Shown here in pieces: positions 44,661 through 53,913 of a stretch of DNA of 64,000 nt. The stretch spans positions 186,001-250,000 of the forward strand of contig JADJVF010000005.1 in assembly GCA_016716705.1 (NCBI GenBank), in the 5' to 3' direction. A program made the position numbers and the translations under genes. Position 1 is the stretch's first letter; each line of letters opens with the position of its first letter. The stretch is from Holophagales bacterium. Lineage in GTDB: Bacteria > Acidobacteriota > Thermoanaerobaculia > UBA5066. The notes below the pieces were generated by a model. The model saw nothing but the letters and a program-made list of their open reading frames with translations. It made no database searches and was not told the DNA's origin.

Positions 44661-45628
44661 TGGACGCCAAGATCTTCGTTTTCGTCACGCACACGGACGG
44701 CAAGGCCGACGATTCCGCCCTCGAGCTGGTCACGGCCGCCCGGAGCCTGTTCCCCGGCTGCACGCCCAGCGCTCTCGTCGCGGGCTCGGGTGTCGGCCCG
44801 GTGTGCCAGGAAGTGGCGGCGTCCTTCGGTGAGGTCTGGAAGTTCGACCAGGCCGCACTGGCCTATCCCAACGCCGAGCTGCTGCGGCCGCTCCTCGTAA
44901 AGGTTCTTCCCGCCGGGGCCACGCTGCTCCTCGCCCACAACACCTTCGGCCTGGATCTCGGGCCGGGGCTCTCGGTGAAGCTCGGGGTCACCTACGTGCC
45001 GGACGTGGTGGGTGTCGACGGGCTGGAAGGCACGACGCTCAGGGCCGTTCGCCAGGAATACGCCGGACAGGTGAGCTCCCACGTCCACTGCGACATCGCC
45101 AAGGGCGCGGTGATCACGGTGCGTCCCGGCGCCTTCAAACCCGCCGACGCCGGAGCCGCCGCGGGGCAGGTCGTCGACCGGTCGGAGGACGCCACGGGGC
45201 TCGCCGCTCGCCGGACGTTCGTGGAGCTGATCCAGGCGGAAGCCGGAGACATCGACATCACCCGCGAAGACGTGCTCGTCTCCGTCGGCCGGGGCATTGG
45301 CGACAAGGAGAACATCCCGCTCGTGGAGGAGCTCGTCGAGGCGATGGGCGCCGCGCTCTCGTGCTCGCGTCCGATCGTCGATGCCAAGTGGCTCGACAAG
45401 TCGCGACAGGTCGGCACCTCGGGAAAGACCGTCAAACCCAGGGTCTACCTCGCGCTGGGCATCAGCGGATCGTTCCAGCACGTCGGCGGCATCAAGGGCA
45501 ATCCCTTCCTGCTGGCCATCAACAAGAACCCCAAGGCCGCGATCTTTCAGGTGGCGACGATCGGAGTGGTGGCCGACCTGATGGAGCTGCTGCCGGTGTT
45601 GACGGAGAAGATCCTGAAGAGCAAGTGA
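44660..45628 (+). CDS. etfA: Electron transfer flavoprotein alpha subunit
   Basis: 322 residues. The C-terminal FAD domain contains VSVGRGIGDKENI, CSRPIVDAKWLDKSRQVGTSG and YLALGISGSFQHVGGIK, all standard EtfA motifs. GTG 44660 overlaps the etfB stop. The heterodimer delivers electrons to the FeS quinone oxidoreductase encoded just upstream. A hairpin terminator follows after 29 bases. Confidence 0.95.
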   Translation: MDAKIFVFVTHTDGKADDSALELVTAARSLFPGCTPSALVAGSGVGPVCQEVAASFGEVWKFDQAALAYPNAELLRPLLVKVLPAGATLLLAHNTFGLDLGPGLSVKLGVTYVPDVVGVDGLEGTTLRAVRQEYAGQVSSHVHCDIAKGAVITVRPGAFKPADAGAAAGQVVDRSEDATGLAARRTFVELIQAEAGDIDITREDVLVSVGRGIGDKENIPLVEELVEAMGAALSCSRPIVDAKWLDKSRQVGTSGKTVKPRVYLALGISGSFQHVGGIKGNPFLLAINKNPKAAIFQVATIGVVADLMELLPVLTEKILKSK

Positions 45629-45656
45629 GCGCCTGCTCCTCGAGTCTCTGCGATGA

Positions 45657-45682
45657 GGGCCGTGCAGACGCACGGCCTTTCT
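45657..45682 (+). terminator. Terminator of the fad-etf operon
   Basis: Perfect 8-bp stem GGCCGTGC/GCACGGCC with loop AGAC, followed by TTTCT. Confidence 0.75.
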
Positions 45683-45762
45683 CGTCTACGAGGAAGCACC
45701 CGCAACGTGCGTCCCTCTGCCTTTGACTCGTCGCCGTGTCCGAAGTGCCGGGAGCACCACAG

Positions 45763-45966
45763 TCACGATTGTCTCCGGTGAAAGACGTAGAAGAACGCGA
45801 CAACAGTAACGGCTGCGAATGCGTAGATGAGCGATGACAGAAAGACCATCGCAGGAATCAGTCCACGGATGAGAGCCAACAGGTCATTGACGAGTCTCAA
45901 TAGAAGCAGGATCGTCAGCACGACCGTCCCTACCGTCGCGAGAAGGGCTGCGTTCTTGATGCTCAT
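45763..45966 (-). CDS. Small membrane protein with two helices
   Basis: 67 residues: MSIKNAALLATVGTVVLTILLLL is the first membrane helix and PAMVFLSSLIYAFAAVTVVAFFYVF the second, joined by a short charged loop, with a basic C-terminus (HRRQS). No family recognised. Less GC-biased than neighbours. The hydrophobic pattern is regular enough to suggest a genuine gene, but there is no clear Shine-Dalgarno sequence. Confidence 0.5.
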   Translation of the reverse strand: MSIKNAALLATVGTVVLTILLLLRLVNDLLALIRGLIPAMVFLSSLIYAFAAVTVVAFFYVFHRRQS

Positions 45967-46088
45967 GGTCCCAGTATGGTGACCGTTGGCGTCGTGAGCA
46001 AGAAAGTCTCAGGCGTTCGCGCCGAGCGGTCGCGGCGGCTCCTGGCGATGGCCTCGTAGGCGGCCTGGACAAGGTCGAGGCCTCGCTC

Positions 46089-46400
46089 TTACGCGACGAG
46101 TTCGATTTCGCATGTGCTCGTCTCCTGTCCCGTCGGGGAGAAGGTGGTGATCCCTGCGCAGAGGAGCGGGGCCGTCGCCGCGAGACCCGCGCCGGGCGGG
46201 ATCCGGATGACGAAGTGCTCGGTCACGACGATCCTGTCGAAACAGCCGCCGTAGGTGACCGGCGCAGTACCGTGCGCATCGGTCGAGTTGCAGGTGAAGG
46301 CGGCCGACCGTGTGCAGTTCTGCTCGCGGTCAGCGCGGCAGCTGTCGCACGCGCGGCAGGAATCGACGAGGCATCCGACGCCGCCGATGGCGATCGCGAT
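46089..46400 (-). pseudogene. Zinc alcohol dehydrogenase remnant (YahK/CAD type)
   Basis: About 100 residues match the structural-zinc lobe of cinnamyl-alcohol-type dehydrogenases: GVGCLVDSCRACDSCRADRE, VTYGGCFDRIVVTEHFVIRI and APLLCAGITTFSP. The N-terminal catalytic-zinc part and the whole NAD(P) domain are gone. The frame enters from antisense sequence of the adjoining lysR remnant. Confidence 0.7.
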
Positions 46401-46404
46401 GGCC

Positions 46405-46674
46405 GTCTGGCCAAAGCTCGCGAAGTTCGTCCGCGACAACCCCGAGGTGGTCCTCGACATCACGACCGAGGGAGAGAACCGCGCCGACCTCGTTGCCGGG
46501 CGCTTCGACGCCGGCATCCACCTCGGGGAGTTCGTCCAGAGGGACATGGTCGCCGTCCGGATCAGCGGGGAGCCGCGCGCGGCCATCGTCGGCGCGCCGG
46601 CGTACTTCGACTCGCCGAGCCGGCGTCACCAGCCGCCGGCCCTTCAGGCGCTCGTCGAGGCGCTCCGCGCCTGA
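46405..46674 (+). pseudogene. LysR regulator remnant
   Basis: About 90 residues of a LysR substrate-binding domain: PKLAKFVRDNPEVVLDITTE, RFDAGIHLGEFVQRDMVAVR and GAPAYFDS. They are joined directly to a C-terminal SRRHQPPALQALVEALRA. The DNA-binding half and an internal segment are missing. It faces the adh remnant head to head. Confidence 0.7.
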
Positions 46675-46706
46675 CCGGGACGGTGGACGGGCTCCTCCCC
46701 GCGTCG

Positions 46707-47666
46707 TCAGCTCGTCCGTCGTCCGTCGGAGAGTGGACCGGGATCGCGAACCGTCCGCTCCTTCGCCCGAAGGACGAGCACGGTGCCGCCGAGGACGAGG
46801 AGCATGCCGGCGACCGGCGCCGCCGACCAGCGGTATCCCTCGAACGCGGTGGACGCCAGCATCGCGATCAGCGGAATCACGGCAGCGGTGTAGCCGGACC
46901 GCCCCGCGCCGATCCGCTTGAGGAGCGTGAGGAAGGCCATGAAGGCGACGACCGACCCGAACAGCGCGAGGTAGGCGAGGGAGAGAACGTAACCGCGGCG
47001 CGCGTCGAAGGCGAAGGGGACGCCGCTCACCGCGCACCAGGCCATCACCGAGAGGGAGGCGTAGCCCATCGCGAGGGCGATCGACGGGGCGACGGCCAGT
47101 CCGGTCGCGAAGAACCGCTGCGAGTAGAGGTTCCCGGCCGAGGCGAAGAGGGTCGCGACGAGGGCGAGCCAGAGTCCGCGCGCCTGCCCCGTGCCCGCGT
47201 GGAGGCTCGTCACCTCCGGCCAGAAGAGGAGCGCGACGCCCGCCACGCCGATGACGGCGCCGAGGGCGACGGCCGGCGGCGTCGGCGTGCCGAAGAAGAG
47301 CCGGGCGCCGATCAGGTTCCAGAAGACGAGGAAGGAGAAGACCACCGCCACGAGCCCGGAGGCGAGGTGCTGCTCGGCGCGGTAGACGAGGACGTAGTTC
47401 AGCCCGAAGAGGAGGAACCCGAGGAGCGCCAGGCGGGCGTGGTCGCGCGCCGTGAACCGGAGCGAGACGCCGCGCAGGAGGCACCACCCGACGAGGAGGA
47501 GCGAGGCCAGGGCGAACCGCCACGCCACGGAGACCTCGGGAGCCACGACCCCGAGCTGGAACTTGATGGCGAGCCAGGTCGTTCCCCATATGAACGAGGC
47601 GAGAAAGAAGAGGAAGACATCGGACGAGGCACCGGGCCTCGCCGGCGTCGCGGAAGGGTGGTCCAT
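46707..47666 (-). CDS. EamA/DMT-superfamily transporter
   Basis: 319 residues with ten hydrophobic helices in two EamA repeats; FLASFIWGTTWLAIKF opens the first and LFASAGNLYSQRFF the second. Such proteins export metabolites or amino acids, but the substrate is not predictable. ATG 47666 (MDHPSATP) is preferred over an upstream in-frame start because it gives the usual short N-terminus. It stands alone between pseudogene remnants and the divergent SRPBCC gene. Confidence 0.82.
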   Translation of the reverse strand: MDHPSATPARPGASSDVFLFFLASFIWGTTWLAIKFQLGVVAPEVSVAWRFALASLLLVGWCLLRGVSLRFTARDHARLALLGFLLFGLNYVLVYRAEQHLASGLVAVVFSFLVFWNLIGARLFFGTPTPPAVALGAVIGVAGVALLFWPEVTSLHAGTGQARGLWLALVATLFASAGNLYSQRFFATGLAVAPSIALAMGYASLSVMAWCAVSGVPFAFDARRGYVLSLAYLALFGSVVAFMAFLTLLKRIGAGRSGYTAAVIPLIAMLASTAFEGYRWSAAPVAGMLLVLGGTVLVLRAKERTVRDPGPLSDGRRTS

Positions 47667-47781
47667 CCGCCGATTCTGCACCGCGCGTCGCGCAGCACCT
47701 TCGCGCATGGTTTGGCCATGGCGCTGGAGAGGCTTTGGCGGCCCACCTCATGCCGACCGCAAAGAGGAAAGAGGAGAATCC

Positions 47782-48603
47782 ATGTCCATACTGAAGGAAC
47801 CCGGGAAGCGGTCCATCCAGCTCGAGGTCGATGTGCCCGGCACGCCCGGAGAGGTGTGGCAGGCCATCGCGACCGGCAACGGAACGACCGCCTGGTTCAC
47901 GCGCGCCGAGATCGAGGAGCGCGAAGGCGGGTCCGTCGTCCACTACATGGCCGGCGGCGAGACGAAGGGCGTCGTCACCGGCTGGCAGCCTCCGCACCGC
48001 TTCGCGTGCGAGGCCCCGAACTACATGCCCGGCGCGCCGCCGCTCGCGACCGAGATCTTCGTGGAGGCGCGCTCCGGCGGCACGTGCGTCGTGCGCCTGG
48101 TCACCAGCCTCTTCACCGACGCTGCCGACTGGGACGGACAGCTGGAGAGCCTGGAGGGCGGCTGGCCGGCGTTCCTGCAGATGCTGCGCGTCTACGTCGC
48201 CGGTTTCGCGGGGCAGCGCGCCGCGATGGCGGAGCTCATGGGCATGGCAGAGGGACCGATGGACCGCGTGTTCACAGGGTTGAAGGAGGCGCTCGGTGTG
48301 TCCGGAGCCGCCGCTGGCGCCCGTGTGGAGGCCTCGGCCGGGTCGCCGCCCTTCGCCGGGGTCGTGGAACGCTCGGACTCGCACGCGGTCGTCGTGCGCA
48401 TGGAGTCCCCCATTCCCGGCGCGGCGGTCCTCGGCGCAGCCGACAGTGGTGGTCCGGTGATGACCTGGATGAACTTCTACGCGTACGGAATCAGCGCGGA
48501 GCGCGACGTGGAAAGCGCCGCAGCGCCCTGGCGCGCGTGGATGGCGCAACGGTATCCGATGTCGGCCGAACCCCCGCAGGCGGAGGATGTCGCCTCCGCC
48601 TGA
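47782..48603 (+). CDS. SRPBCC (AHSA1-like) domain protein
   Basis: 273 residues. The first half is a START/Bet v1-like SRPBCC domain (IQLEVDVPGTPGEVWQAIAT and TAWFTRAEIEEREGG), a hydrophobic-ligand or client-binding fold. The second half, from about residue 150, is less clear but may be a related domain. A GAGGAG ribosome-binding site precedes ATG 47782. Function unknown. Relatives are often paired with ArsR regulators, but none is present here. Confidence 0.75.
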   Translation: MSILKEPGKRSIQLEVDVPGTPGEVWQAIATGNGTTAWFTRAEIEEREGGSVVHYMAGGETKGVVTGWQPPHRFACEAPNYMPGAPPLATEIFVEARSGGTCVVRLVTSLFTDAADWDGQLESLEGGWPAFLQMLRVYVAGFAGQRAAMAELMGMAEGPMDRVFTGLKEALGVSGAAAGARVEASAGSPPFAGVVERSDSHAVVVRMESPIPGAAVLGAADSGGPVMTWMNFYAYGISAERDVESAAAPWRAWMAQRYPMSAEPPQAEDVASA

Positions 48604-48692
48604 ACCGCGAGCGGAGTGGGGGGCCACGAGGCCTCCCGCTCCACCCCCGTCACCGCGAGCCTGTCTCTCAAGGACTGTCCGCGCGCGCGCCT

Positions 48693-49625
48693 CTACGGAG
48701 CGGTGCCGAGCAGCAGCCGGACGAGGTGGTAGTAGACGGGCGCCGAGAGGAGGAGCGAGTCGACCCGGTCGAGCATGCCGCCGTGCCCGGGCAGGAGCGC
48801 GCTCCAGTCCTTGAGGCCCAGGTCCCGTTTGACCGACGAGAGGAGGAGGCCGCCTGCCACCCCGAGGAGGTAGACCCCCAGGGAGAGCGCCGCGGCCTGG
48901 CGCCACGTGAAGGGAGTCGAGCCGTGGAGGAGCGTGCCGAGGCCCACCGAGAAGAGGAGCCCCCCGGCGAAGCCTTCCCACGTCTTGGACGGGGAGCGCG
49001 CGGAGAGCGGATGCCGGCCCAGGAGGCGGCCGGAGACGTACTGGGCCACGTCGCTCGACTGGACGACGAGGAGAAGGAAGCCGGCGAGGAGCGGTCCCGA
49101 GGCGGGAGCGGCCTGCGGCCGGAGATACCAGAGCGCGGCGACGTGGGGAAGGCCCCAGAGAGTGCCGAGCAGCCCGAGGTGAAAGCGGAAGGCGCGCCGC
49201 CTCGCGTCGCCCGGCGGCGAGGAGGACCACGCCGCCAGGACGAGGCCGAGGCCGGCGAGTCCGATGACCGGCGAAACGCGTCCGTAGCCGGACCACGGCA
49301 CGAGCGCGAACGAGAGCGGCAGCGCCCCGTAGAAGAGCACGGCCATCGAGGCGTAGTCCCGGCCCCGTGAGACACCACGCCTCGAGAGGAGCTCCCGGAG
49401 ACCCTGCGCGGCGACCGCGGCGAAGAGGAGGACGGCGCCGGGCGGACCCGCGAGGTAGGCTGCCGCGAGGGCCCCGAGGATCCAGGCCCATCCGACGGCC
49501 CGGTCCACGAGGTTGCGCCCCGTGGCATTCCCGGGCCCGAGCCGCCTGCGGATCAGGAGCACGACGGCGGTGCCGAGCGTCAGCGCGCCAGCGACCCACG
49601 TCCAGAGGCGCCAGACCTCAGGCAG
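48693..49625 (-). CDS. CDP-diglyceride synthase (YnbB/CdsA-like)
   Basis: About 310 residues with eight hydrophobic helices. The C-terminal signature reads SPSKTWEGFAGGLLFS, then VKRDLGLKDWSALLPGHGG and MLDRVDSLL, the CTP:phosphatidate cytidylyltransferase motif with its metal-binding Asp residues. It makes CDP-diacylglycerol from phosphatidate and CTP. No ATG or GTG fits near the expected N-terminus. CTG 49625 would start just inside the previous gene, whereas ATG 49712 would add 29 residues with a 95-base overlap. It follows the PAP2-phosphatase-PlsC gene, which supplies its substrate class. Confidence 0.85.
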   Translation of the reverse strand: MPEVWRLWTWVAGALTLGTAVVLLIRRRLGPGNATGRNLVDRAVGWAWILGALAAAYLAGPPGAVLLFAAVAAQGLRELLSRRGVSRGRDYASMAVLFYGALPLSFALVPWSGYGRVSPVIGLAGLGLVLAAWSSSPPGDARRRAFRFHLGLLGTLWGLPHVAALWYLRPQAAPASGPLLAGFLLLVVQSSDVAQYVSGRLLGRHPLSARSPSKTWEGFAGGLLFSVGLGTLLHGSTPFTWRQAAALSLGVYLLGVAGGLLLSSVKRDLGLKDWSALLPGHGGMLDRVDSLLLSAPVYYHLVRLLLGTAP

Positions 49626-51579
49626 CTTCGACTCCGGACGGGGCCGAAGGCCGGAGGGCCAGGAGAGCCGTCCGGGCGCGCGCGAGGAAGTCCTCCTGGC
49701 TCTCTTCCGCAACCGGGGGGAGGAGGGGACCGAAGAAAGCGCGGCAGAGAAGGGGTATCGGGAGGACCGCTCCCTTCGGCAGGCCTCGTCCCGGGTTCTC
49801 CAGCCAGACCGGCTGGACCTCGACCCACGGGCACCGCCGGACGACGTGGTAGAGGCCGGGCCGGAAGGGGAGAAGGGCGCTCCCGGGATTCCGGGTCCCC
49901 TCCGGAAACAGCAGCAGCGAATCCCCGTTCCGCAGGGCCGCCTCCATTCTCTCCAGCGCGTCCTCCTGCCGCCCGGTCGTCTGGCGTTCGACCAGGACCG
50001 CGTGAAAGACCCGTTTCGCGAGATACCGCCGCACGGGACCCGCCGTCCAGTAGTCGACGGCGGCGACGGGTCGCAGCCTGGGTCGCTCCTCCGCGGGGAC
50101 CGAGGCCCAGACGAGCGCCGAGTCGGCGTGGCTGGCGTGGTTCACGTAGAAGATGCGCGGGCGGGCCGGGTCCCAGGGCACGCTCCAGGCGGCCTCCAGC
50201 GAGGTCATCGCCTTGCAGAACCCGGCCAGCGCGTGACCGCAGAAACGGTCGAGGAGCGGGGGGCGGCTCCCGGGAATCGGACCCGCAGGGAAGGGAGGGC
50301 ATGGAGCTCTCCCGATTCCGAGGAGAGCGAGCTGGGCTGGCCTCGCGCAGGCCCGGGGCCGCACCTCCCTGGCCCGCTCCCAGGCCGCGGCCGGCTCGAT
50401 CCCGCGGCGCGCGAGGACCGCGCTGGCCACGAGGACGCTCCGCTGGAGGCCCACGGCGCAGTGGATCAGCACGGGCCCGGCGGACCAGCCCGCCGAGGCG
50501 GACGCGACGGCTCGATCCCACTCCTCGGGCGATGGGGTGGCGAGGTCGAGGAGCGGGGCCCGGACCCGGAAGACTCCCTCGCCCACGCCGGGAGCCAGGA
50601 TCTCCGGGGCGAGGTTCACGACGGTCCGCGCGCCCAGATCCGCCGCCTCGCGTGCGCGGGGCGCGCGTCCGACCCAGAGCCCGGGAGCGAGCTCGGCGAA
50701 GCCGGGAAGGCCCCGCGTCTGCAACCGTGCGGAGAGGGTCGCCGCGAGCCGCACGGGGAGCATCAGGACGCGCCAGTGCCAGGGCGCTTCCGGGGGGCCG
50801 AAGACCCCCGGCCCGAGGCCGAGGTATCCGGCCGCCACCAGCGTCAGGGCGAGCCCGGGCCAGGCCAGGAGCCACCCGAAGCCTCCCTGCCAGGCCGCGA
50901 CGGCGAAAGCGGCGAGGCCCCCGAGAAGGTAGCCGAGACCGATGACCGTCTCGTGCCGATCGGGCCTGCGGCCGCGGAGCCGGAGCGGCACCGCGCAGAG
51001 GCAGAGCACACCGGCCGCGACTCCGGTCACCACGTCCACCGCGTGGTGCTGCCAGGTGGTGAGGACCGAGACGCCGACGAGGAGTCCCCAGCCGTGAACC
51101 GCCCAGCGCCACGGGCCGCGGACCTTCCCCGCGTAGAACGTCCAGAGAACGAGGAGGAGCGAGACGTGGAGCGACGGGGCCTGGTTGAACGGCAGGTCGA
51201 AGGACGAGAGCAGGGCGAAGAGGGACCCGGGCAGGCCGTCCGCGGCCGGCCTTTCGAAGCTGAACCGGAGCGGGAAGGCGAGGAAGCCGGCCAGGGAGAC
51301 GAGCGAGGCGAGGACGAGCCGCGCGACGTGCACGCGGAGCTCGCGCCGGGTCGCGCAGAGAAGGACGGAAGCCGCGTAGGCGAGGTCGATGCTCCAGTAC
51401 GGGACGATGGTCCACGGCAGGAACGGAATGTGGCGCTCCCAGGCCCAGACCACGACGCCCACGTCCGTCCGGGTCGCCGTGAAGGCGTTGGCCCAGCCGT
51501 AGGTCCCGAAGAAGAAGACCCCGAGGAACGCGAGCCACAGGAAGGCCTCGCCGCGGGGGCGGGGCCCGGTTCCCGTCAT
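49618..51579 (-). CDS. PAP2 - dual-specificity phosphatase - PlsC acyltransferase fusion (YnbD-like plus PlsC)
   Basis: 653 residues, three modules. Residues about 10-270 are a membrane PAP2-type lipid phosphatase (QAPSLHVS near 138 and TWQHHAVDV near 176). Residues about 290-420 are a dual-specificity phosphatase with HCAVGLQRS at 373-381 (C-x5-R). Residues about 445-640 are a PlsC-type acyltransferase with NHASHAD (NHx4D) at 480 and FPEGTRN near 558. The first two modules equal E. coli YnbD; the acyltransferase is an added C-terminal fusion. ATG 51579 overlaps the upstream stop (ATGA). It probably remodels phospholipid precursors for the CDP-diglyceride synthase downstream. Confidence 0.85.
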   Translation of the reverse strand: MTGTGPRPRGEAFLWLAFLGVFFFGTYGWANAFTATRTDVGVVVWAWERHIPFLPWTIVPYWSIDLAYAASVLLCATRRELRVHVARLVLASLVSLAGFLAFPLRFSFERPAADGLPGSLFALLSSFDLPFNQAPSLHVSLLLVLWTFYAGKVRGPWRWAVHGWGLLVGVSVLTTWQHHAVDVVTGVAAGVLCLCAVPLRLRGRRPDRHETVIGLGYLLGGLAAFAVAAWQGGFGWLLAWPGLALTLVAAGYLGLGPGVFGPPEAPWHWRVLMLPVRLAATLSARLQTRGLPGFAELAPGLWVGRAPRAREAADLGARTVVNLAPEILAPGVGEGVFRVRAPLLDLATPSPEEWDRAVASASAGWSAGPVLIHCAVGLQRSVLVASAVLARRGIEPAAAWERAREVRPRACARPAQLALLGIGRAPCPPFPAGPIPGSRPPLLDRFCGHALAGFCKAMTSLEAAWSVPWDPARPRIFYVNHASHADSALVWASVPAEERPRLRPVAAVDYWTAGPVRRYLAKRVFHAVLVERQTTGRQEDALERMEAALRNGDSLLLFPEGTRNPGSALLPFRPGLYHVVRRCPWVEVQPVWLENPGRGLPKGAVLPIPLLCRAFFGPLLPPVAEESQEDFLARARTALLALRPSAPSGVEAA

Positions 51580-53346
51580 GCGGTGCGCCGGGCGAGGGAG
51601 ACGGTGAAGAGGCCCGCCTCGTCGACCCGCTGGTCCAGCTTCTCGAAGCCGGCCTCCTCCACCAGCTGGTCCATCTCCCGCTGCGAGCGGCAGCGCATCA
51701 CCCACGGCGCGCCGCCACGGTGGCTCGTCAGGAGACGCGCGATCATCTCCAGCTGGGGATGCCACGGCTGGTTCGTGTAGACGAGCCACCCGCCGGGGGC
51801 GATCGCGGCGGCGAGGCCGGAGAGGCTCCGGCGCACCTCGTCGTTGGAGGGAAACAGCTCGAAGAGGCCCGACACGACGGCCACGTCGGGGCGCGGCTTC
51901 GCTGCGGCCAAGGTGGCGAGGGCTCCGGAATCGAAGGCATCGCCCTGCTCGAACCGGACGCGGCCCTCGAGCCCCCGGGCGCGGATCCGCGCGTTCCCTT
52001 CACGGACGTTCTCGGGAAGGAGGTCCCGGAGGAGAGCCGTCGCCGCGGGGACGGTATCGAGGACGTCCAGCAGGTACCTGCCGTGCCCCGCGGCCGGGTC
52101 GAGGAGATGCGGTGTCCGCCCCGCGGCCGCCACCCGCTCGCAGGCGAAGCGGATCAGCTCGCCGAGGTGGCGCCTCCGGACCCGGACGCCGCGCCACCCG
52201 GGGGCGTCGAGGTAGACGCGGTCCACGAGCCGCCCGACGCCGATCCGGCCGCCGGCCCGGTCCCCGTAGACATGGTCGAGGCTCGCTCCCGAGTCGAAGC
52301 CGGTCCGGCAGCCGAGGTCGATCCCGTGCGACAGGCGGCCCAGGGTCCGGAGGCCGAGGCGCTGCGCGCTCCAGAGGAAGCCCGCCGGGGAAAGAGGCGG
52401 CAGAGGGCGCGACAGCCGACGGTAAGTGTCGAAGGAGGGCCCCGCCCGGTCCTCCGCGGTCCGGTCGGGATCCTCCAGCGGCGCCCGGAAGACCCGATCG
52501 AGGAATTCCCGCATCGGGGAAAGGGCCCGGGAGCGCTCCCTCTCACCCAGGGTGTCGTGAAAGAAGTCCGGCAGGACGACGCGTTCCTTCGTCGTCGAGC
52601 CGAGCTGCTCGAAGAAGCGGAGCTGCGGCTCGCGGCGGACGACCCAGTCCTTGCCGGAGACGAGAAGAAGCGTCGGGGTGCGGATCGCCTGGGCGTCCGC
52701 CACGAGGCGGTCGCCCGCCTCGAGGAGGCCGAGGAGGATGTCCACCGAGATGACCCGGGAGACGAGCGGGTCCGTGTCGTACGAGGCGACCCGCTCCGGG
52801 TCGTGCGTGAGGACGTTCCCCTTCACGTAGGACGTCACGGCGAAGTTCCCCCGCAGGCGCCGCAGGAGCGAGAGCCCCGGCCTCGCGAAGGGAACGTAGA
52901 GCTTCACCGAGAAGGCCGGTGTCGCCAGGACGAGGCCGCGGATGCAGGGGGCGTAGTCGTGCACCCACGCGGCCGCGAGGACGGCGCCGACGCTCTGGGC
53001 CACGAGGGCGACATCCGCCCGAGCGTGCCCGTGCCGGGCGCAGAGGTGGTCGACGAAGGTCCCAACGTCCCGGACCGAGGTGCCGAAGCTCGGGCTGTGG
53101 CCCCGCTCGCCGGGCGACAGGCCGTGGCCGCGGGCGTCCCAGGCGTAGACGTCCACGCCGGGGAGCTCGAGCTCGTCCACGAGGTGCTGCAGGCGGCCCG
53201 AGTGCTCGTGGCCGCGGTGAAGGAGCACGAGGGCGGGCCGGGCGGGCCAGCCCCTGCGGGGCCGGTCCGCGCGCAGGCCAGTGCCGGTAGACGAGCCCGA
53301 CGCCGTCGTGAGTGGGGAAGGTCAGGGGAGCGGCGTCCCGCGTCAC
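51576..53346 (-). CDS. Bifunctional alpha/beta hydrolase / SAM methyltransferase (YnbC-like), frameshifted near the start
   Basis: About 590 residues if repaired. The N-terminal half is an alpha/beta hydrolase of monoglyceride-lipase type (LLHRGHEHSGR, VALVAQSVGAVLAA with the nucleophile Ser in QSVG). The C-terminal half is a class I methyltransferase (LLDPAAGHGRYLLDVLD). This pairing is that of E. coli YnbC. The opening MTRDAAPLTFPTHDGVGLVY lies in one frame from 53346, and VLLHRGHEH in another. One extra base in the GC-rich stretch 53230-53270 explains the break. Without repair, translation could begin at GTG 53228. It is the first gene of a three-gene ynb-like operon. Confidence 0.78.
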
Positions 53347-53484
53347 AGACCACCCCGCGGAGCAACGTCACGCATGAAAAAAGGGGATTGTAGCGTCGGC
53401 CGCTCGGGGCCGCCGGCTTCCTTGACGGTCCCCTCCCGCCGCTCGAAAATCCGGCTGCACCCCGAGACACGAAAGGACGGCCTC

Positions 53485-53913
53485 ATGAGCTACACGGACC
53501 TCGTCCAGATGTACTTCGAGCGGTCCAACGGCCTGCAGTGGCTCTGGACGCTCTACGTCGTCATCGCCGGTGGCCTCCTGGCCTTCTCGTCGATGCGCAA
53601 GCAGCGCGACCTCGCCACCACGTCGCTCATCACGGTCCTGTTCTGCATCTTCGCGTACAAGAACCTCGGAGGCCTGAAGGACATCACGATGCAACGGCTC
53701 GCGGTGTTGGACGCGTTGAAGGGGCACGCGGCCGTCGCCGCAGCCGGCGACGCCGGGACGATCCGCGTCGCGGGGCTCGTCGAGCCCACCCTGGTCCCAC
53801 CCCCCTGGGAGGAGGGCAGGAACACCCACGTCGTCAGCGACGTCCTCCTCGTCGCGGCCCTCTGGACCATGGAGCTGCGGAGAAAGAGACAGTCCCCGGG
53901 CGCCTCGTCGTAG
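53485..53913 (+). CDS. Hypothetical membrane protein
   Basis: 142 residues. MSYTDLVQMYFERSNGLQWLW opens it, and one or two membrane helices follow (WTLYVVIAGGLLAFSSM and TTSLITVLFCIFAYKNL). The C-terminal half is soluble and ends in a basic tail. A GAAAGGACGG site precedes ATG 53485. No family recognised. Its 3' end overlaps the antisense tail of the truncated phosphoesterase. Confidence 0.6.
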   Translation: MSYTDLVQMYFERSNGLQWLWTLYVVIAGGLLAFSSMRKQRDLATTSLITVLFCIFAYKNLGGLKDITMQRLAVLDALKGHAAVAAAGDAGTIRVAGLVEPTLVPPPWEEGRNTHVVSDVLLVAALWTMELRRKRQSPGASS

